Shown here piece by piece: positions 1 through 12,845 of a stretch of DNA of 64,000 nucleotides. A program made the position numbers and the translations under genes. This DNA comes from Bathymodiolus brooksi (taxonomy: Eukaryota > Mollusca > Bivalvia > Mytilida > Modiolidae). Positions within the stretch are counted from its first letter, which is position 1. Each line of letters starts with the position of its first letter. Where the stretch lies: the NCBI GenBank assembly GCA_963680875.1, contig OY804578.1, positions 1,550,001-1,614,000 of the forward strand. The letters run 5' to 3'. A model generated the notes under the pieces. It was not told the origin of the DNA. It saw only the letters and a list, made by a program, of their open reading frames with translations, and did no database searches.

Positions 1-898
1 ATAGATCTTTAGTTTTCTGTTTAATGTTTTGTATTGATATATAGATCTTTAGTTTTCTATGTAGTGTTTTGTATTGATAAATAGATCTTTAGTTTTCTAT
101 GTAGTATTTTGTATTGATATATAGATCTTTAGTTTTCTGTGTAGTGTTTTGTATTGTTATATAGATCTTTAGTTTTCTGTGTAGTGTTTTGTATTGATAT
201 ATAGATCTTTAGTTTTCTGTGTAGTGTTTTGTATTGATATATAGATCTTTAGTTTTCTGTGTAGTATTTTGTATTCATATATAGATCTTTAGTTTTCTGT
301 GTAGTGTTTTGTATTCATATATAGATCTTTAGTTTTCTGTGTAATGTTTTGTATTGATATATAGATCTTTAGTTTTCTGTGTAGTGTTTTGTATTGATAT
401 ATAGATCTTTAGTTTTCTATATAGTGTTTTGTGTTGATATATAGATCTTTAGTTTTCTGTGTAGTGTTTTGTATTGATATATAGATCTTTAGTTTTATGT
501 GTAGTGTTTTGTATTGATATATAGATCTTTAGTTTTCTGTGTAGTGTTTTGTATTGATATATAGATCTTTAGTTTTCTATGTAGTGTTTTGTATTGATAT
601 ATAGATCTTTAGGTTTCTGTGTAGTGTTTTGTATTGATATATAGATCTTTAGTTTTCTATGTAGTGTTTTGTATTGATATATAGATCTTTAGTTTTCTGT
701 GTAGTGTTTTGTATTGATTTATAGATCTTTAGTTTTCTGTGTAGTGTTTGGTATTGATATATAGATCTTTAGTTCTCAGTGTAGTGTTTATATTGATAAA
801 TAGATCTTTAGTTTTCTGTGTAGTGCTTTGTATTGATATATAGATCTTTAGTTTTCTGTGTAGTGTTTTGTATTGATATATAGATCTTTAGTTTTCTA
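1..898 (+). repeat. Module Z copy, duplicated at 6513-7410
   Basis: Starts with a GTTTAATG monomer, then ATAAATAG, GTAGTATT, GTATTGTT and two GTATTCAT monomers, then the CTATATAG/GTGTTG marker (GTGTTG at 431). It ends just past the 39-mer with GTTTATATTGATAAATAG (about 790) and a GTGCTTTG monomer. The same order recurs 6,512 bp downstream and matches until about 898/7410, where CTATG replaces CTGTG. Related copies begin near 28,520 and 51,053. The left edge is cut by the window. Confidence 0.85.
161..200 (+). repeat. Reference (consensus-type) monomer
   Basis: This copy carries the majority base at every position and serves as the coordinate frame for variants described here. Composition is 22 T, 8 A, 8 G and 2 C. 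The two cytosines are at monomer positions 7 (inside AGATCT) and 17 (in CTG). The common substitutions seen across the array are G19 to A (CTATG), G21 to T (GTTTAG), G24 to A (GTAATG), G26 to A (GTATT), T2 to A (ATAAAG), T40 to A (ATAAATAG), A39 to T (GATTTATAG), T34 to C (GTACTG) and G36 to C (GTATTCAT). Confidence 0.95.
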
Positions 899-1506
899 TG
901 TAGTGTTTTGTATTGATATATAGATCTTTAGTTTTCTGTGTAGTGTTTTGTATTGATATATAGATCTTTAGTTTTATGTGTAGTGTTTTGTATTGATATA
1001 TAGATCTTTAGTTTTTTGTGTAGTGTTTTGTATTGATATATAGATCTTTAGTTTTCTGTGTAGTGTTTTGTATTGATATATAGATCTTTAGTTTTCTGTG
1101 TAGTGTTTTGTATTGATTTATAGATCTTTAGTTTTCTGTGTAGTGTTTGGTATTGATATATAGATCTTTAGTTCTCAGTGTAGTGTTTGTATTGATAAAT
1201 AGATCTTTAGTTTTCTGTGTAGTGTTTTGTATTGATATATAGATCTTTAGTTTTCTGTGTAGTGTTTTGTATTGATATATAGATCTTTAGTTTTCTGTGT
1301 AATGTTTTGTATTGATATAAAGATCTTTAGTTTTCTGTGTAGTGTTTTGTATTGATATATAGATCTTTAGTTTTCTGTTTAGTGTTTTGTATTGATATAT
1401 AGATCTTTAGTTTTCTGTGTATTGTTTTGTATAGATATATAGATCTTTAGTTTTCTGTTTAGTGTTTTGTATTGATATATAGATCTTTAGTTTTCTGCTT
1501 AGTGTT

Positions 1507-1560
1507 TTGTATTGAAATATAGATCGTTAGTTCTCAGTGTAGTGTTTTGTATTGATATAT
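1507..1560 (+). repeat. GAAATATAGATCG / CTCAG variant monomer pair
   Basis: The monomer ending GTATTGAAAT is followed by one with GATCGTTAGTTCTCAGTG, four or five substitutions from consensus. This variant recurs throughout the window and is essentially the only place a CpG appears. It follows GCTTAG in Y modules (pairs 280 bp apart, as at about 1521 and 1801) and a GTTTGTATTGAAAT 39-mer in X modules (3027, 5663, 8101, 18,085, 30,108, 50,243 and others). Confidence 0.88.
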
Positions 1561-2096
1561 AGATCTTTAGTTTTCTGTGTAGTGTTTTGTACTGATATAT
1601 AGATCTTTAGTTTTCTGTGTAGTGTTTTGTATTCATATATAGATCTTTAGTTTTCTGTGTAATGTTTTGTATTGATATATAGATCTTTAGTTTTCTGTGT
1701 AGTGTTTTGTATTGATATATAGATCTTTAGTTTTCTGTTTAGTGTTTTGTATTGATATATAGATCTTTAGTTTTCTGCTTAGTGTTTTGTATTGAAATAT
1801 AGATCGTTAGTTCTCAGTGTAGTGTTTTGTATTGATATATAGATCTTTAGTTTTCTGTGTAGTGTTTTGTACTGATATATAGATCTTTAGTTTTCTGTGT
1901 AGTGTTTTGTATTCATATATAGATCTTTAGTTTTCTGTGTAATGTTTGTATTGATATATAGATCTTTAGTTTTCTGTGTAGTGTTTTGTATTGATATATA
2001 GATCTTTAGTTTTCTATATAGTGTTTTGTGTTGATATATAGATCTTTAGTTTTCTGTGTAGTGTTTTGTATTGATATATAGATCTTTAGTTTTATG

Positions 2097-2580
2097 TGTA
2101 GTGTTTTGTATTGATATATAGATCTTTAGTTTTCTGTGTAGTGTTTTGTATTGATATATAGATCTTTAGTTTTCTGTGTAATGTTTTGTATTGATATAAA
2201 GATATTTAGTTTTCTATGTAGTGTTTTGTATTGATATATAGATCTTTAGTTTTCTGTTTAGTGTTTTGTATTGATATATAGATCTTTAGTTTTCTCTGTA
2301 GTGTTTTGTATTGATATATAGATCTTTAGTTTTCTGTGTAGTGTTTTGTATTGATATATAGATCTTTAGTTTTCTGTGTAATGTTTTGTATTGATATAAA
2401 GATATTTAGTTTTCTATGTAGTGTTTTGTATTGATATATAGATCTTTAGTTTTCTGTTTAGTGTTTTGTATTGATATATAGATCTTTAGTTTTCTCTGTA
2501 GTGTTTTGTATTGATATATAGATCTTTAGTTTTCTGTGTAGTGTTTTGTATTGATATATAGATCTTTAGTTTTCTGTGTA
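2097..2580 (+). repeat. 200-bp (5-monomer) tandem duplication
   Basis: The five-monomer string with GTAATG, then ATAAAGATATTTAG, then CTATG, GTTTAG and CTCTGTAG is present twice at a spacing of exactly 200 bp; GATATTTAG starts at 2201 and 2401. The match runs from about 2097 to 2380 against 2297 to 2580. Confidence 0.9.
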
Positions 2581-3573
2581 GTGTTTTGTATTGATATATA
2601 GATTTTTAGTTTTCAGTGTAATGTTTTGTATTGATATATAGATCTTTAGTTTTCTGTGTAGTGTTTTGTATTGATATATAGATCTTTAGTTTTCTGTGTA
2701 GTGTTTTGTTTTGATATATAGATCTTTAGTTTTATGTGTAGTGTTTTGTATTGATATAGAGATCTTTAGTTTTCTGTGTAGTGTTTTGTATTGATATATA
2801 GATCTTTAGTTTTCTGTTTAATGTTTTGTATTGATATATAGATCTTTAGTTTTCTATGTAGTGTTTTGTATTGATAAATAGATCTTTAGTTTTCTATGTA
2901 GTGTTTTGTATTGATATATAGATCTTTAGTTTTCTATGTAGTGTTTTGTATTGATATATAGATCTTTAGTTTTCTGTGTAGTGTTTTGTATTGATATATA
3001 GATCTTTAGTTTTCTGTGTAGTGTTTGTATTGAAATATAGATCGTTAGTTCTCAGTGTAGTGTTTTGTATTGATATATAGATCTTTAGTTTTCTGTGTAG
3101 TGTTTTGTATTGATATATAGATCTTTAGTTTTCTATGTAGTGTTTTGTATTGATATATAGATCTTTAGTTTTCTGTGTAATGTTTTGTATTGATATATAG
3201 ATCTTTAGTTTTCTGTGTAGTGTTTTGTATTGATATATAGATCTTTAGTTTTCTGGGTAGTGTTTTGTATTGAGATATAGATCTTTAGTTATCTGTGTAG
3301 TGTTTTGTATTGATATATAGATCTTTAGTTTTCTGTGTAGTGTTTTGTATTGATATATAGATCTTTAGTTTTCTGTGTAGTGTTTTGTATTGATATATAG
3401 ATCTTTAGTTTTCTGTGTAATGTTTTGTATTGATATAAAGATATTTAGTTTTCTATGTAGTGTTTTGTATTGATATATAGATCTTTAGTTTTCTGTGTAG
3501 TGTTTTGTATTGATATATAGATCTTTAGTTTTATGTGTAGTGTTTTGTATTGATATATAGATCTTTAGTTTTT

Positions 3574-6050
3574 TGTGTAGTGTTTTGTATTGATATATAG
3601 ATCTTTAGTTTTCTGTGTAGTGTTTTGTATTGATTTATAGATCTTTAGTTTTCTGTGTAGTGTTTGGTATTGATATATAGATCTTTAGTTCTCAGTGTAG
3701 TGTTTGTATTGATAAATAGATCTTTAGTTTTCTGTGTAGTGTTTTGTATTGATATATAGATCTTTAGTTTTCTGTGTAGTGTTTTGTATTGATATATAGA
3801 TCTTTAGTTTTCTGTGTAATGTTTTGTATTGATATAAAGATCTTTAGTTTTCTGTGTAGTGTTTTGTATTGATATATAGATCTTTAGTTTTCTGTTTAGT
3901 GTTTTGTATTGATATATAGATCTTTAGTTTTCTGTGTAGTGTTTTGTATTGATATATAGATCTTTAGTTTTCTGTTTAGTGTTTTGTATTGATATATAGA
4001 TCTTTAGTTTTCTGCTTAGTGTTTTGTATTGAAATATAGATCGTTAGTTCTCAGTGTAGTGTTTTGTATTGATATATAGATCTTTAGTTTTCTGTGTAGT
4101 GTTTTGTACTGATATATAGATCTTTAGTTTTCTGTGTAGTGTTTTGTATTCATATATAGATCTTTAGTTTTCTGTGTAATGTTTTGTATTGATATATAGA
4201 TCTTTAGTTTTCTGTGTAGTGTTTTGTATTGATATATAGATCTTTAGTTTTCTGTTTAGTGTTTTGTATTGATATATAGATCTTTAGTTTTCTGCTTAGT
4301 GTTTTGTATTGAAATATAGATCGTTAGTTCTCAGTGTAGTGTTTTGTATTGATATATAGATCTTTAGTTTTCTGTGTAGTGTTTTGTACTGATATATAGA
4401 TCTTTAGTTTTCTGTGTAGTGTTTTGTATTCATATATAGATCTTTAGTTTTCTGTGTAATGTTTGTATTGATATATAGATCTTTAGTTTTCTGTGTAGTG
4501 TTTTGTATTGATATATAGATCTTTAGTTTTCTATATAGTGTTTTGTGTTGATATATAGATCTTTAGTTTTCTGTGTAGTGTTTTGTATTGATATATAGAT
4601 CTTTAGTTTTATGTGTAGTGTTTTGTATTGATATATAGATCTTTAGTTTTCTGTGTAGTGTTTTGTATTGATATATAGATCTTTAGTTTTCTATGTAGTG
4701 TTTTGTATTGATATATAGATCTTTAGGTTTCTGTGTAGTGTTTTGTATTGATATATAGATCTTTAGTTTTCTATGTAGTGTTTTGTATTGATATATAGAT
4801 CTTTAGTTTTCTGTGTAGTGTTTTGTATTGATTTATAGATCTTTAGTTTTCTGTGTAGTGTTTGGTATTGATATATAGATCTTTAGTTCTCAGTGTAGTG
4901 TTTATATTGATAAATAGATCTTTAGTTTTCTGTGTAGTGCTTTGTATTGATATATAGATCTTTTGTTTTCTGTGTAGTGTTTTGTATTGATATATAGATC
5001 TTTAGTTTTCTGTGTAATGTTTTGTATTGATATAAAGATATTTAGTTTTCTATGTAGTGTTTTGTATTGATATATAGATCTTTAGTTTTCTGTTTAGTGT
5101 TTTGTATTGATATATAGATCTTTAGTTTTCTCTGTAGTGTTTTGTATTGATATATAGATCTTTAGTTTTCTGTGTAGTGTTTTGTATTGATATATAGATC
5201 TTTAGTTTTCTGTGTAGTGTTTTGTATTGATATATAGATCTTTAGTTTTCAGTGTAATGTTTTGTATTGATATATAGATCTTTAGTTTTCTGTGTAGTGT
5301 TTTGTATTGATATATAGATCTTTAGTTTTCTGTGTAGTGTTTTGTTTTGATATATAGATCTTTAGTTTTATGTGTAGTGTTTTGTATTGATATAGAGATC
5401 TTTAGTTTTCTGTGTAGTGTTTTGTATTGATATATAGATCTTTAGTTTTCTGTTTAATGTTTTGTATTGATATATAGATCTTTAGTTTTCTATGTAGTGT
5501 TTTGTATTGATAAATAGATCTTTAGTTTTCTATGTAGTGTTTTGTATTGATATATAGATCTTTAGTTTTCTATGTAGTGTTTTGTATTGATATATAGATC
5601 TTTAGTTTTCTGTGTAGTGTTTTGTATTGATATATAGATCTTTAGTTTTCTGTGTAGTGTTTGTATTGAAATATAGATCGTTAGTTCTCAGTGTAGTGTT
5701 TTGTATTGATATATAGATCTTTAGTTTTCTGTGTAGTGTTTTGTATTGATATATAGATCTTTAGTTTTCTATGTAGTGTTTTGTATTGATATATAGATCT
5801 TTAGTTTTCTGTGTAATGTTTTGTATTGATATATAGATCTTTAGTTTTCTGTGTAGTGTTTTGTATTGATATATAGATCTTTAGTTTTCTGGGTAGTGTT
5901 TTGTATTGAGATATAGATCTTTAGTTATCTGTGTAGTGTTTTGTATTGATATATAGATCTTTAGTTTTCTGTGTAGTGTTTTGTATTGATATATAGATCT
6001 TTAGTTTTCTGTGTAGTGTTTTGTATTGATATATAGATCTTTAGTTTTCT
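3574..6050 (+). repeat. Second copy of the ~2.5-kb duplication
   Basis: Partner of 1057-3414. It carries the same marker order: GTTTGTATTGATAAATAG at 3706, CTATATAG/GTGTTG at 4545, GATATTTAG at 5037, GTTTAATG at 5452, GTTTGTATTGAAAT at 5663 and CTGGG at 5891. About 4690-4930 holds a Z stretch (TTAGGTTTC, GTTTGG, CTCAG, GTTTATATTG, GTGCTTTG) that the first copy lacks at that place. One monomer near 4960 reads TTTTG instead of TTTAG. Confidence 0.8.
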
Positions 6051-8160
6051 ATGTAGTGTTTTGTATTGATATATAGATCTTTAGTTTTCTGTGTAGTGTT
6101 TTGTATTGATATATAGATCTTTAGTTTTCTGTGTAGTGCTTTGTATTGATATATAGATCTTTAGTTTTCTGTGTAGTGTTTGGTATTGATATATAGATCT
6201 TTAGTTCTCAGTGTAGTGTTTTGTATTGATAAATAGATCTTTAGTTTTCTGTGTAGTGTTTTGTATTGATATATAGATCTTTAGTTTTCTGTGTAGTGTT
6301 TTGTATTGATATATAGATCTTTAGTTTTCTGTGTAATGTTTTGTATTGATATAAAGATCTTTAGTTTTCTGTGTAATGTTTTGTATTGATATATAGATCT
6401 TTAGTTTTCTGTTTAGTGTTTTGTATTGATATATAGATCTTTAGTTTTCTGTGTAGTGTTTTGTACTGATATATAGATCTTTAGTTTTCTGTGTAGTGTT
6501 TTGTATTGATATATAGATCTTTAGTTTTCTGTTTAATGTTTTGTATTGATATATAGATCTTTAGTTTTCTATGTAGTGTTTTGTATTGATAAATAGATCT
6601 TTAGTTTTCTATGTAGTATTTTGTATTGATATATAGATCTTTAGTTTTCTGTGTAGTGTTTTGTATTGTTATATAGATCTTTAGTTTTCTGTGTAGTGTT
6701 TTGTATTGATATATAGATCTTTAGTTTTCTGTGTAGTGTTTTGTATTGATATATAGATCTTTAGTTTTCTGTGTAGTATTTTGTATTCATATATAGATCT
6801 TTAGTTTTCTGTGTAGTGTTTTGTATTCATATATAGATCTTTAGTTTTCTGTGTAATGTTTTGTATTGATATATAGATCTTTAGTTTTCTGTGTAGTGTT
6901 TTGTATTGATATATAGATCTTTAGTTTTCTATATAGTGTTTTGTGTTGATATATAGATCTTTAGTTTTCTGTGTAGTGTTTTGTATTGATATATAGATCT
7001 TTAGTTTTATGTGTAGTGTTTTGTATTGATATATAGATCTTTAGTTTTCTGTGTAGTGTTTTGTATTGATATATAGATCTTTAGTTTTCTATGTAGTGTT
7101 TTGTATTGATATATAGATCTTTAGGTTTCTGTGTAGTGTTTTGTATTGATATATAGATCTTTAGTTTTCTATGTAGTGTTTTGTATTGATATATAGATCT
7201 TTAGTTTTCTGTGTAGTGTTTTGTATTGATTTATAGATCTTTAGTTTTCTGTGTAGTGTTTGGTATTGATATATAGATCTTTAGTTCTCAGTGTAGTGTT
7301 TATATTGATAAATAGATCTTTAGTTTTCTGTGTAGTGCTTTGTATTGATATATAGATCTTTAGTTTTCTGTGTAGTGTTTTGTATTGATATATAGATCTT
7401 TAGTTTTCTGTGTAATGTTTTGTATTGATATAAAGATCTTTAGTTTTCTATGTAGTGTTTTGTATTGATATATAGATCTTTAGTTTTCTGTTTAGTGTTT
7501 TGTATTGATATATAGATCTTTAGTTTTCTCTGTAGTGTTTTGTATTGATATATAGATCTTTAGTTTCCTGTGTAGTGTTTTGTATTGATATATAGATCTT
7601 TAGTTTTCTGTGTAGTGTTTTGTATTGATATATAGATCTTTAGTTTTCAGTGTAATGTTTTGTATTGATATATAGATCTTTAGTTTTCTGTGTAGTGTTT
7701 TGTATTGATATATAGATCTTTTGTTTTCTGTGTAGTGTTTTGTTTTGATATATAGATCTTTAGTTTTATGTGTAGTGTTTTGTATTGATATAGAGATCTA
7801 TAGTTTTCTGTGTAGTGTTTTGTATTGATATATAGATCTTTAGTTTTCTGTTTAATGTTTTGTATTGATATATAGATCTTTAGTTTTCTATGTAGTGTTT
7901 TGTATTGATAAATAGATCTTTAGTTTTCTATATATTTTTTTTTATTGATATATAGATCTTTAGTTTTCTATGTAGTGTTTTGTATTGATATATAGATCTT
8001 TAGTTTTCTGTGTAGTGTTTTGTATTGATATATAGATCTTTAGTTTTCTGTGTAGTGTTTTGTATTGATATATAGATCTTTAGTTTTCTGTTTAGTGTTT
8101 GTATTGAAATATAGATCGTTAGTTCTCAGTGTAGTGTTTTGTATTGATATATAGATCTTT
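5820..8160 (+). repeat. Segment X-Z-X, near-identical to 27827-30167
   Basis: This 2.3-kb block aligns with 27,827-30,167 at a constant shift of 22,007: CTGGG at 5891/27898, GTACTG near 6455, GTTTAATG at 6531/28538, CTATATAG/GTGTTG at 6943/28950 and GTTTGTATTGAAAT at 8101/30108. Differences noticed in this copy are CCTG near 7568, CAGTG near 7650 and a T9-tract monomer at 7928 where the partner has CTATATAGTG. Its first ~1.5 kb also matches 50,360-51,880 at a shift of 44,540. Confidence 0.8.
7911..7950 (+). repeat. CTATATA-T9 variant monomer
   Basis: A 40-bp monomer in which G24, G26 and G31 are all T, giving CTATATA, nine T, then ATTG. Five copies have their CTATATA at 7928, 17,912, 18,870, 21,145 and 22,103. 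The otherwise matching segment at 29,935 has CTATATAGTGTTTTG, so three G-to-T changes separate the two forms. Confidence 0.9.
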
Positions 8161-9151
8161 AGTTTTCTGTGTAGTGTTTTGTATTGATATATAGATCTTT
8201 AGTTTTCTGTGTAATGTTTTGTATTGATATATAGATCTTTAGTTTTCTGTGTAGTGTTTTGTATTGATATATAGATCTTTAGTTTTCTGGGTAGTGTTTT
8301 GTATTGAGATATAGATCTTTAGTTTTCTGTGTAATGTTTTGTATTGATATAAAGATCTTTAGTTTTCTGTGTAATGTTTTGTATTGATATATAGATCTTT
8401 AGTTTTCTGTGTAGTGTTTTGTATTGATATATAGATCTTTAGTTTTCTGTGTAATGTTTTGTATTGATATAAAGATCTTTAGTTTTCTGTGTAATGTTTT
8501 GTATTGATATATAGATCTTTAGTTTTCTGTTTAGTGTTTTGTATTGATATATAGATCTTTAGTTTTCTCTGTAGTGTTTTGTACTGATATATAGATCTTT
8601 AGTTTTCTGTGTAGTGTTTTGTATTGATATATAGATCTTTAGTTTTCTGTGTAGTGTTTTGTATTGATATATAGATCTTTAGTTTTCTGTGTAGTGTTTT
8701 GTATTGATTTATAGATCTTTAGTTTTCTGTGTAGTGTTTGGTATTGATATATAGATCTTTAGTTCTCAGTGTAGTGTTTGTATTGATAAATAGATCTTTA
8801 GTTTTCTGTGTAGTGTTTTGTATTGATATATAGATCTTTAGTTTTCTGTGTAGTGTTTTGTATTGATATATAGATCTTTAGTTTTCTGTGTAATGTTTTG
8901 TATTGATATAAAGATCTTTAGTTTTCTGTGTAGTGTTTTGTATTGATATATAGATCTTTAGTTTTCTGTTTAGTGTTTTGTATTGATATATAGATCTTTA
9001 GTTTTCTGTGTAGTGTTTTGTATTGATATATAGATCTTTAGTTTTCTGTTTAGTGTTTTGTATTGATATATAGATCTTTAGTTTTCTGCTTAGTGTTTTG
9101 TATTGAAATATAGATCGTTAGTTCTCAGTGTAGTGTTTTGTATTCATATAT
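8161..9151 (+). repeat. X-to-Y transition block
   Basis: Holds a CTGGG/GAGATATAG monomer (about 8288-8310), a short 120-bp duplication, CTCTGTAG/GTACTG, then a Y module with GATTTATAG, GTTTGG, the 39-mer GTTTGTATTGATAAATAG (8780), ATAAAG, GTTTAG, GCTTAG and CGTTAG. All of it is 40-bp monomer; nothing else is seen. Confidence 0.8.
8311..8530 (+). repeat. 120-bp (3-monomer) tandem duplication
   Basis: The run GTAATG-ATAAAG, GTAATG, GTAGTG is repeated at a spacing of 120 bp, with ATAAAG near 8350 and again near 8470. It ends where GTTTAG replaces GTGTAG near 8530. A small example of the same duplication process seen at kilobase scale elsewhere. Confidence 0.85.
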
Positions 9152-10987
9152 AGATCTTTAGTTTTCTGTGTAATGTTTTGTATTGATATATAGATCTTTA
9201 GTTTTCTGTGTAGTGTTTTGTATTGATATATAGATCTTTAGTTTTCTGTGTAGTGTTTTGTATTGATATATAGATCTTTAGTTTTCTGCTTAGTGTTTTG
9301 TATTGAAATATAGATCGTTAGTTCTCAGTGTAGTGTTTTGTATTGATATATAGATCTTTAGTTTTCTGTGTAGTGTTTTGTACTGATATATAGATCTTTA
9401 GTTTTCTGTGTAGTGTTTTGTATTCATATATAGATCTTTAGTTTTCTGTGTAATGTTTGTATTGATATATAGATCTTTAGTTTTCTGTGTAGTGTTTTGT
9501 ATTGATATATAGATCTTTAGTTTTCTATATAGTGTTTTGTGTTGATATATAGATCTTTAGTTTTCTGTGTAGTGTTTTGTATTGATATATAGATCTCTAG
9601 TTTTATGTGTAGTGTTTTGTATTGATATATAGATCTTTAGTTTTCTGTGTAGTGTTTTGTATTGATATATAGATCTTTAGTTTTCTATGTAGTGTTTTGT
9701 ATTGATATATAGATCTTTAGGTTTCTGTGTAGTGTTTTGTATTGATATATAGATCTTTAGTTTTCTATGTAGTATTTTGTATTGATATATAGATCTTTAG
9801 TTTTCTGTGTAGTGTTTTGTATTGATTTATAGATCTTTAGTTTTCTGTGTAGTGTTTGGTATTGATATATAGATCTTTAGTTCTCAGTGTAGTGTTTATA
9901 TTGATAAATAGATCTTTAGTTTTCTGTGTAGTGCTTTGTATTGATATATAGATCTTTAGTTTTCTGTGTAGTGTTTTGTATTGATATATAGATCTTTAGT
10001 TTTCTGTGTAATGTTTTGTATTGATATAAAGATCTTTAGTTTTCTATGTAGTGTTTTGTATTGATATATAGATCTTTAGTTTTCTGTTTAGTGTTTTGTA
10101 TTGATATATAGATCTTTAGTTTTCTCTGTAGTGTTTTGTATTGATATATAGATCTTTAGTTTTCTGTGTAGTGTTTTGTATTGATATATAGATCTTTAGT
10201 TTTCTGTGTAGTGTTTTGTATTGATATATAGATCTTTAGTTTTCAGTGTAATGTTTTGTATTGATATATAGATCTTTAGTTTTCTGTGTAGTGTTTTGTA
10301 TTGATATATAGATCTTTAGTTTTCTGTGTAGTGTTTTGTTTTGATATATAGATCTTTAGTTTTATGTGTAGTGTTTTGTATTGATATAGAGATCTTAGTT
10401 TTCTGTGTAGTGTTTTGTATTGATATATAGATCTTTAGTTTTCTGTTTAATGTTTTGTATTGATATATAGATCTTTAGTTTTCTATGTAGTGTTTTGTAT
10501 TGATATATAGATCTTTAGTTTTCTGTGTAATGTTTTGTATTGATATAAAGATCTTTAGTTTTCTGTGTAATGTTTTGTATTGATATATAGATCTTTAGTT
10601 TTCTGTTTAGTGTTTTGTATTGATATATAGATCTTTAGTTTTCTGTGTAGTGTTTTGTACTGATATATAGATCTTTAGTTTTCTGTGTAGTGTTTTGTAT
10701 TGATATATAGATCTTTAGTTTTCTGTGTAGTGTTTTGTATTGATATATAGATCTTTAGTTTTCTGTGTAGTGTTTTGTATTGATTTATAGATCTTTAGTT
10801 TTCTGTGTAGTGTTTGGTATTGATATATAGATCTTTAGTTCTCAGTGTAGTGTTTGTATTGATAAATAGATCTTTAGTTTTCTGTGTAGTGTTTTGTATT
10901 GATATATAGATCTTTAGTTTTCTGTGTAGTGTTTTGTATTGATATATAGATCTTTAGTTTTCTGTGTAATGTTTTGTATTGATATAA
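9152..10987 (+). repeat. First copy of 1,836/1,837-bp tandem duplication
   Basis: 9152-11008 aligns with 10,988-12,845, so the two copies abut. Diagnostic shared variants are AGATCTCTAG (9591 and 11,427), GTATT after CTATG (about 9770 and 11,605) and CTATATAG/GTGTTG (9539 and 11,375). The copies differ by one deleted T in the first copy near 10,393 (GATCTTAG for GATCTTTAG), which moves the shift from 1,836 to 1,837. This is the only 39-mer in the window whose loss is outside the T4 tract. Confidence 0.9.
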
Positions 10988-12845
10988 AGATCTTTAGTTT
11001 TCTGTGTAATGTTTTGTATTGATATATAGATCTTTAGTTTTCTGTGTAGTGTTTTGTATTGATATATAGATCTTTAGTTTTCTGTGTAGTGTTTTGTATT
11101 GATATATAGATCTTTAGTTTTCTGCTTAGTGTTTTGTATTGAAATATAGATCGTTAGTTCTCAGTGTAGTGTTTTGTATTGATATATAGATCTTTAGTTT
11201 TCTGTGTAGTGTTTTGTACTGATATATAGATCTTTAGTTTTCTGTGTAGTGTTTTGTATTCATATATAGATCTTTAGTTTTCTGTGTAATGTTTGTATTG
11301 ATATATAGATCTTTAGTTTTCTGTGTAGTGTTTTGTATTGATATATAGATCTTTAGTTTTCTATATAGTGTTTTGTGTTGATATATAGATCTTTAGTTTT
11401 CTGTGTAGTGTTTTGTATTGATATATAGATCTCTAGTTTTATGTGTAGTGTTTTGTATTGATATATAGATCTTTAGTTTTCTGTGTAGTGTTTTGTATTG
11501 ATATATAGATCTTTAGTTTTCTATGTAGTGTTTTGTATTGATATATAGATCTTTAGGTTTCTGTGTAGTGTTTTGTATTGATATATAGATCTTTAGTTTT
11601 CTATGTAGTATTTTGTATTGATATATAGATCTTTAGTTTTCTGTGTAGTGTTTTGTATTGATTTATAGATCTTTAGTTTTCTGTGTAGTGTTTGGTATTG
11701 ATATATAGATCTTTAGTTCTCAGTGTAGTGTTTATATTGATAAATAGATCTTTAGTTTTCTGTGTAGTGCTTTGTATTGATATATAGATCTTTAGTTTTC
11801 TGTGTAGTGTTTTGTATTGATATATAGATCTTTAGTTTTCTGTGTAATGTTTTGTATTGATATAAAGATCTTTAGTTTTCTATGTAGTGTTTTGTATTGA
11901 TATATAGATCTTTAGTTTTCTGTTTAGTGTTTTGTATTGATATATAGATCTTTAGTTTTCTCTGTAGTGTTTTGTATTGATATATAGATCTTTAGTTTTC
12001 TGTGTAGTGTTTTGTATTGATATATAGATCTTTAGTTTTCTGTGTAGTGTTTTGTATTGATATATAGATCTTTAGTTTTCAGTGTAATGTTTTGTATTGA
12101 TATATAGATCTTTAGTTTTCTGTGTAGTGTTTTGTATTGATATATAGATCTTTAGTTTTCTGTGTAGTGTTTTGTTTTGATATATAGATCTTTAGTTTTA
12201 TGTGTAGTGTTTTGTATTGATATAGAGATCTTTAGTTTTCTGTGTAGTGTTTTGTATTGATATATAGATCTTTAGTTTTCTGTTTAATGTTTTGTATTGA
12301 TATATAGATCTTTAGTTTTCTATGTAGTGTTTTGTATTGATATATAGATCTTTAGTTTTCTGTGTAATGTTTTGTATTGATATAAAGATCTTTAGTTTTC
12401 TGTGTAATGTTTTGTATTGATATATAGATCTTTAGTTTTCTGTTTAGTGTTTTGTATTGATATATAGATCTTTAGTTTTCTGTGTAGTGTTTTGTACTGA
12501 TATATAGATCTTTAGTTTTCTGTGTAGTGTTTTGTATTGATATATAGATCTTTAGTTTTCTGTGTAGTGTTTTGTATTGATATATAGATCTTTAGTTTTC
12601 TGTGTAGTGTTTTGTATTGATTTATAGATCTTTAGTTTTCTGTGTAGTGTTTGGTATTGATATATAGATCTTTAGTTCTCAGTGTAGTGTTTGTATTGAT
12701 AAATAGATCTTTAGTTTTCTGTGTAGTGTTTTGTATTGATATATAGATCTTTAGTTTTCTGTGTAGTGTTTTGTATTGATATATAGATCTTTAGTTTTCT
12801 GTGTAATGTTTTGTATTGATATAAAGATCTTTAGTTTTCTGTGTA
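10988..12845 (+). repeat. Second copy of 1,836/1,837-bp tandem duplication
   Basis: Immediately follows its partner and carries the full T3 at the site where the first copy lost a base. The part from about 11,086 to 12,134 is also found at 14,482-15,530 at a shift of 3,396, with AGATCTCTAG again present at 14,823, so this variant was copied at least three times. Confidence 0.88.

Larger units (their letters stand above)
1057..3414 (+). repeat. First copy of an imperfect ~2.5-kb duplication
   Basis: 1057-2175 aligns with 3574-4692 at a shift of 2,517, and about 2297-3414 aligns with 4933-6050 at a shift of 2,636. Shared markers are the GTTTGTATTGATAAATAG 39-mer (1189), the paired CGTTAG/CTCAG monomers 280 bp apart (about 1520 and 1800), CTATATAG/GTGTTG (2028), GTTTAATG (2816), GTTTGTATTGAAAT (3027) and CTGGG (3255). 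Differences include two substitutions near 1420-1435 (GTATTG for GTAGTG, GTATAG for GTATTG) and GATTTTTAG near 2601. The change of shift shows that whole monomers were gained or lost between the copies. Confidence 0.8.

Noticed and set aside
601..640. Plant-type telomeric repeat (TTTAGG within TTAGGTTTC variants)
   Set aside because: TTTAGGTTTC is a single G13 variant of the 40-bp monomer; no TTTAGGG tandem run exists anywhere in the window.
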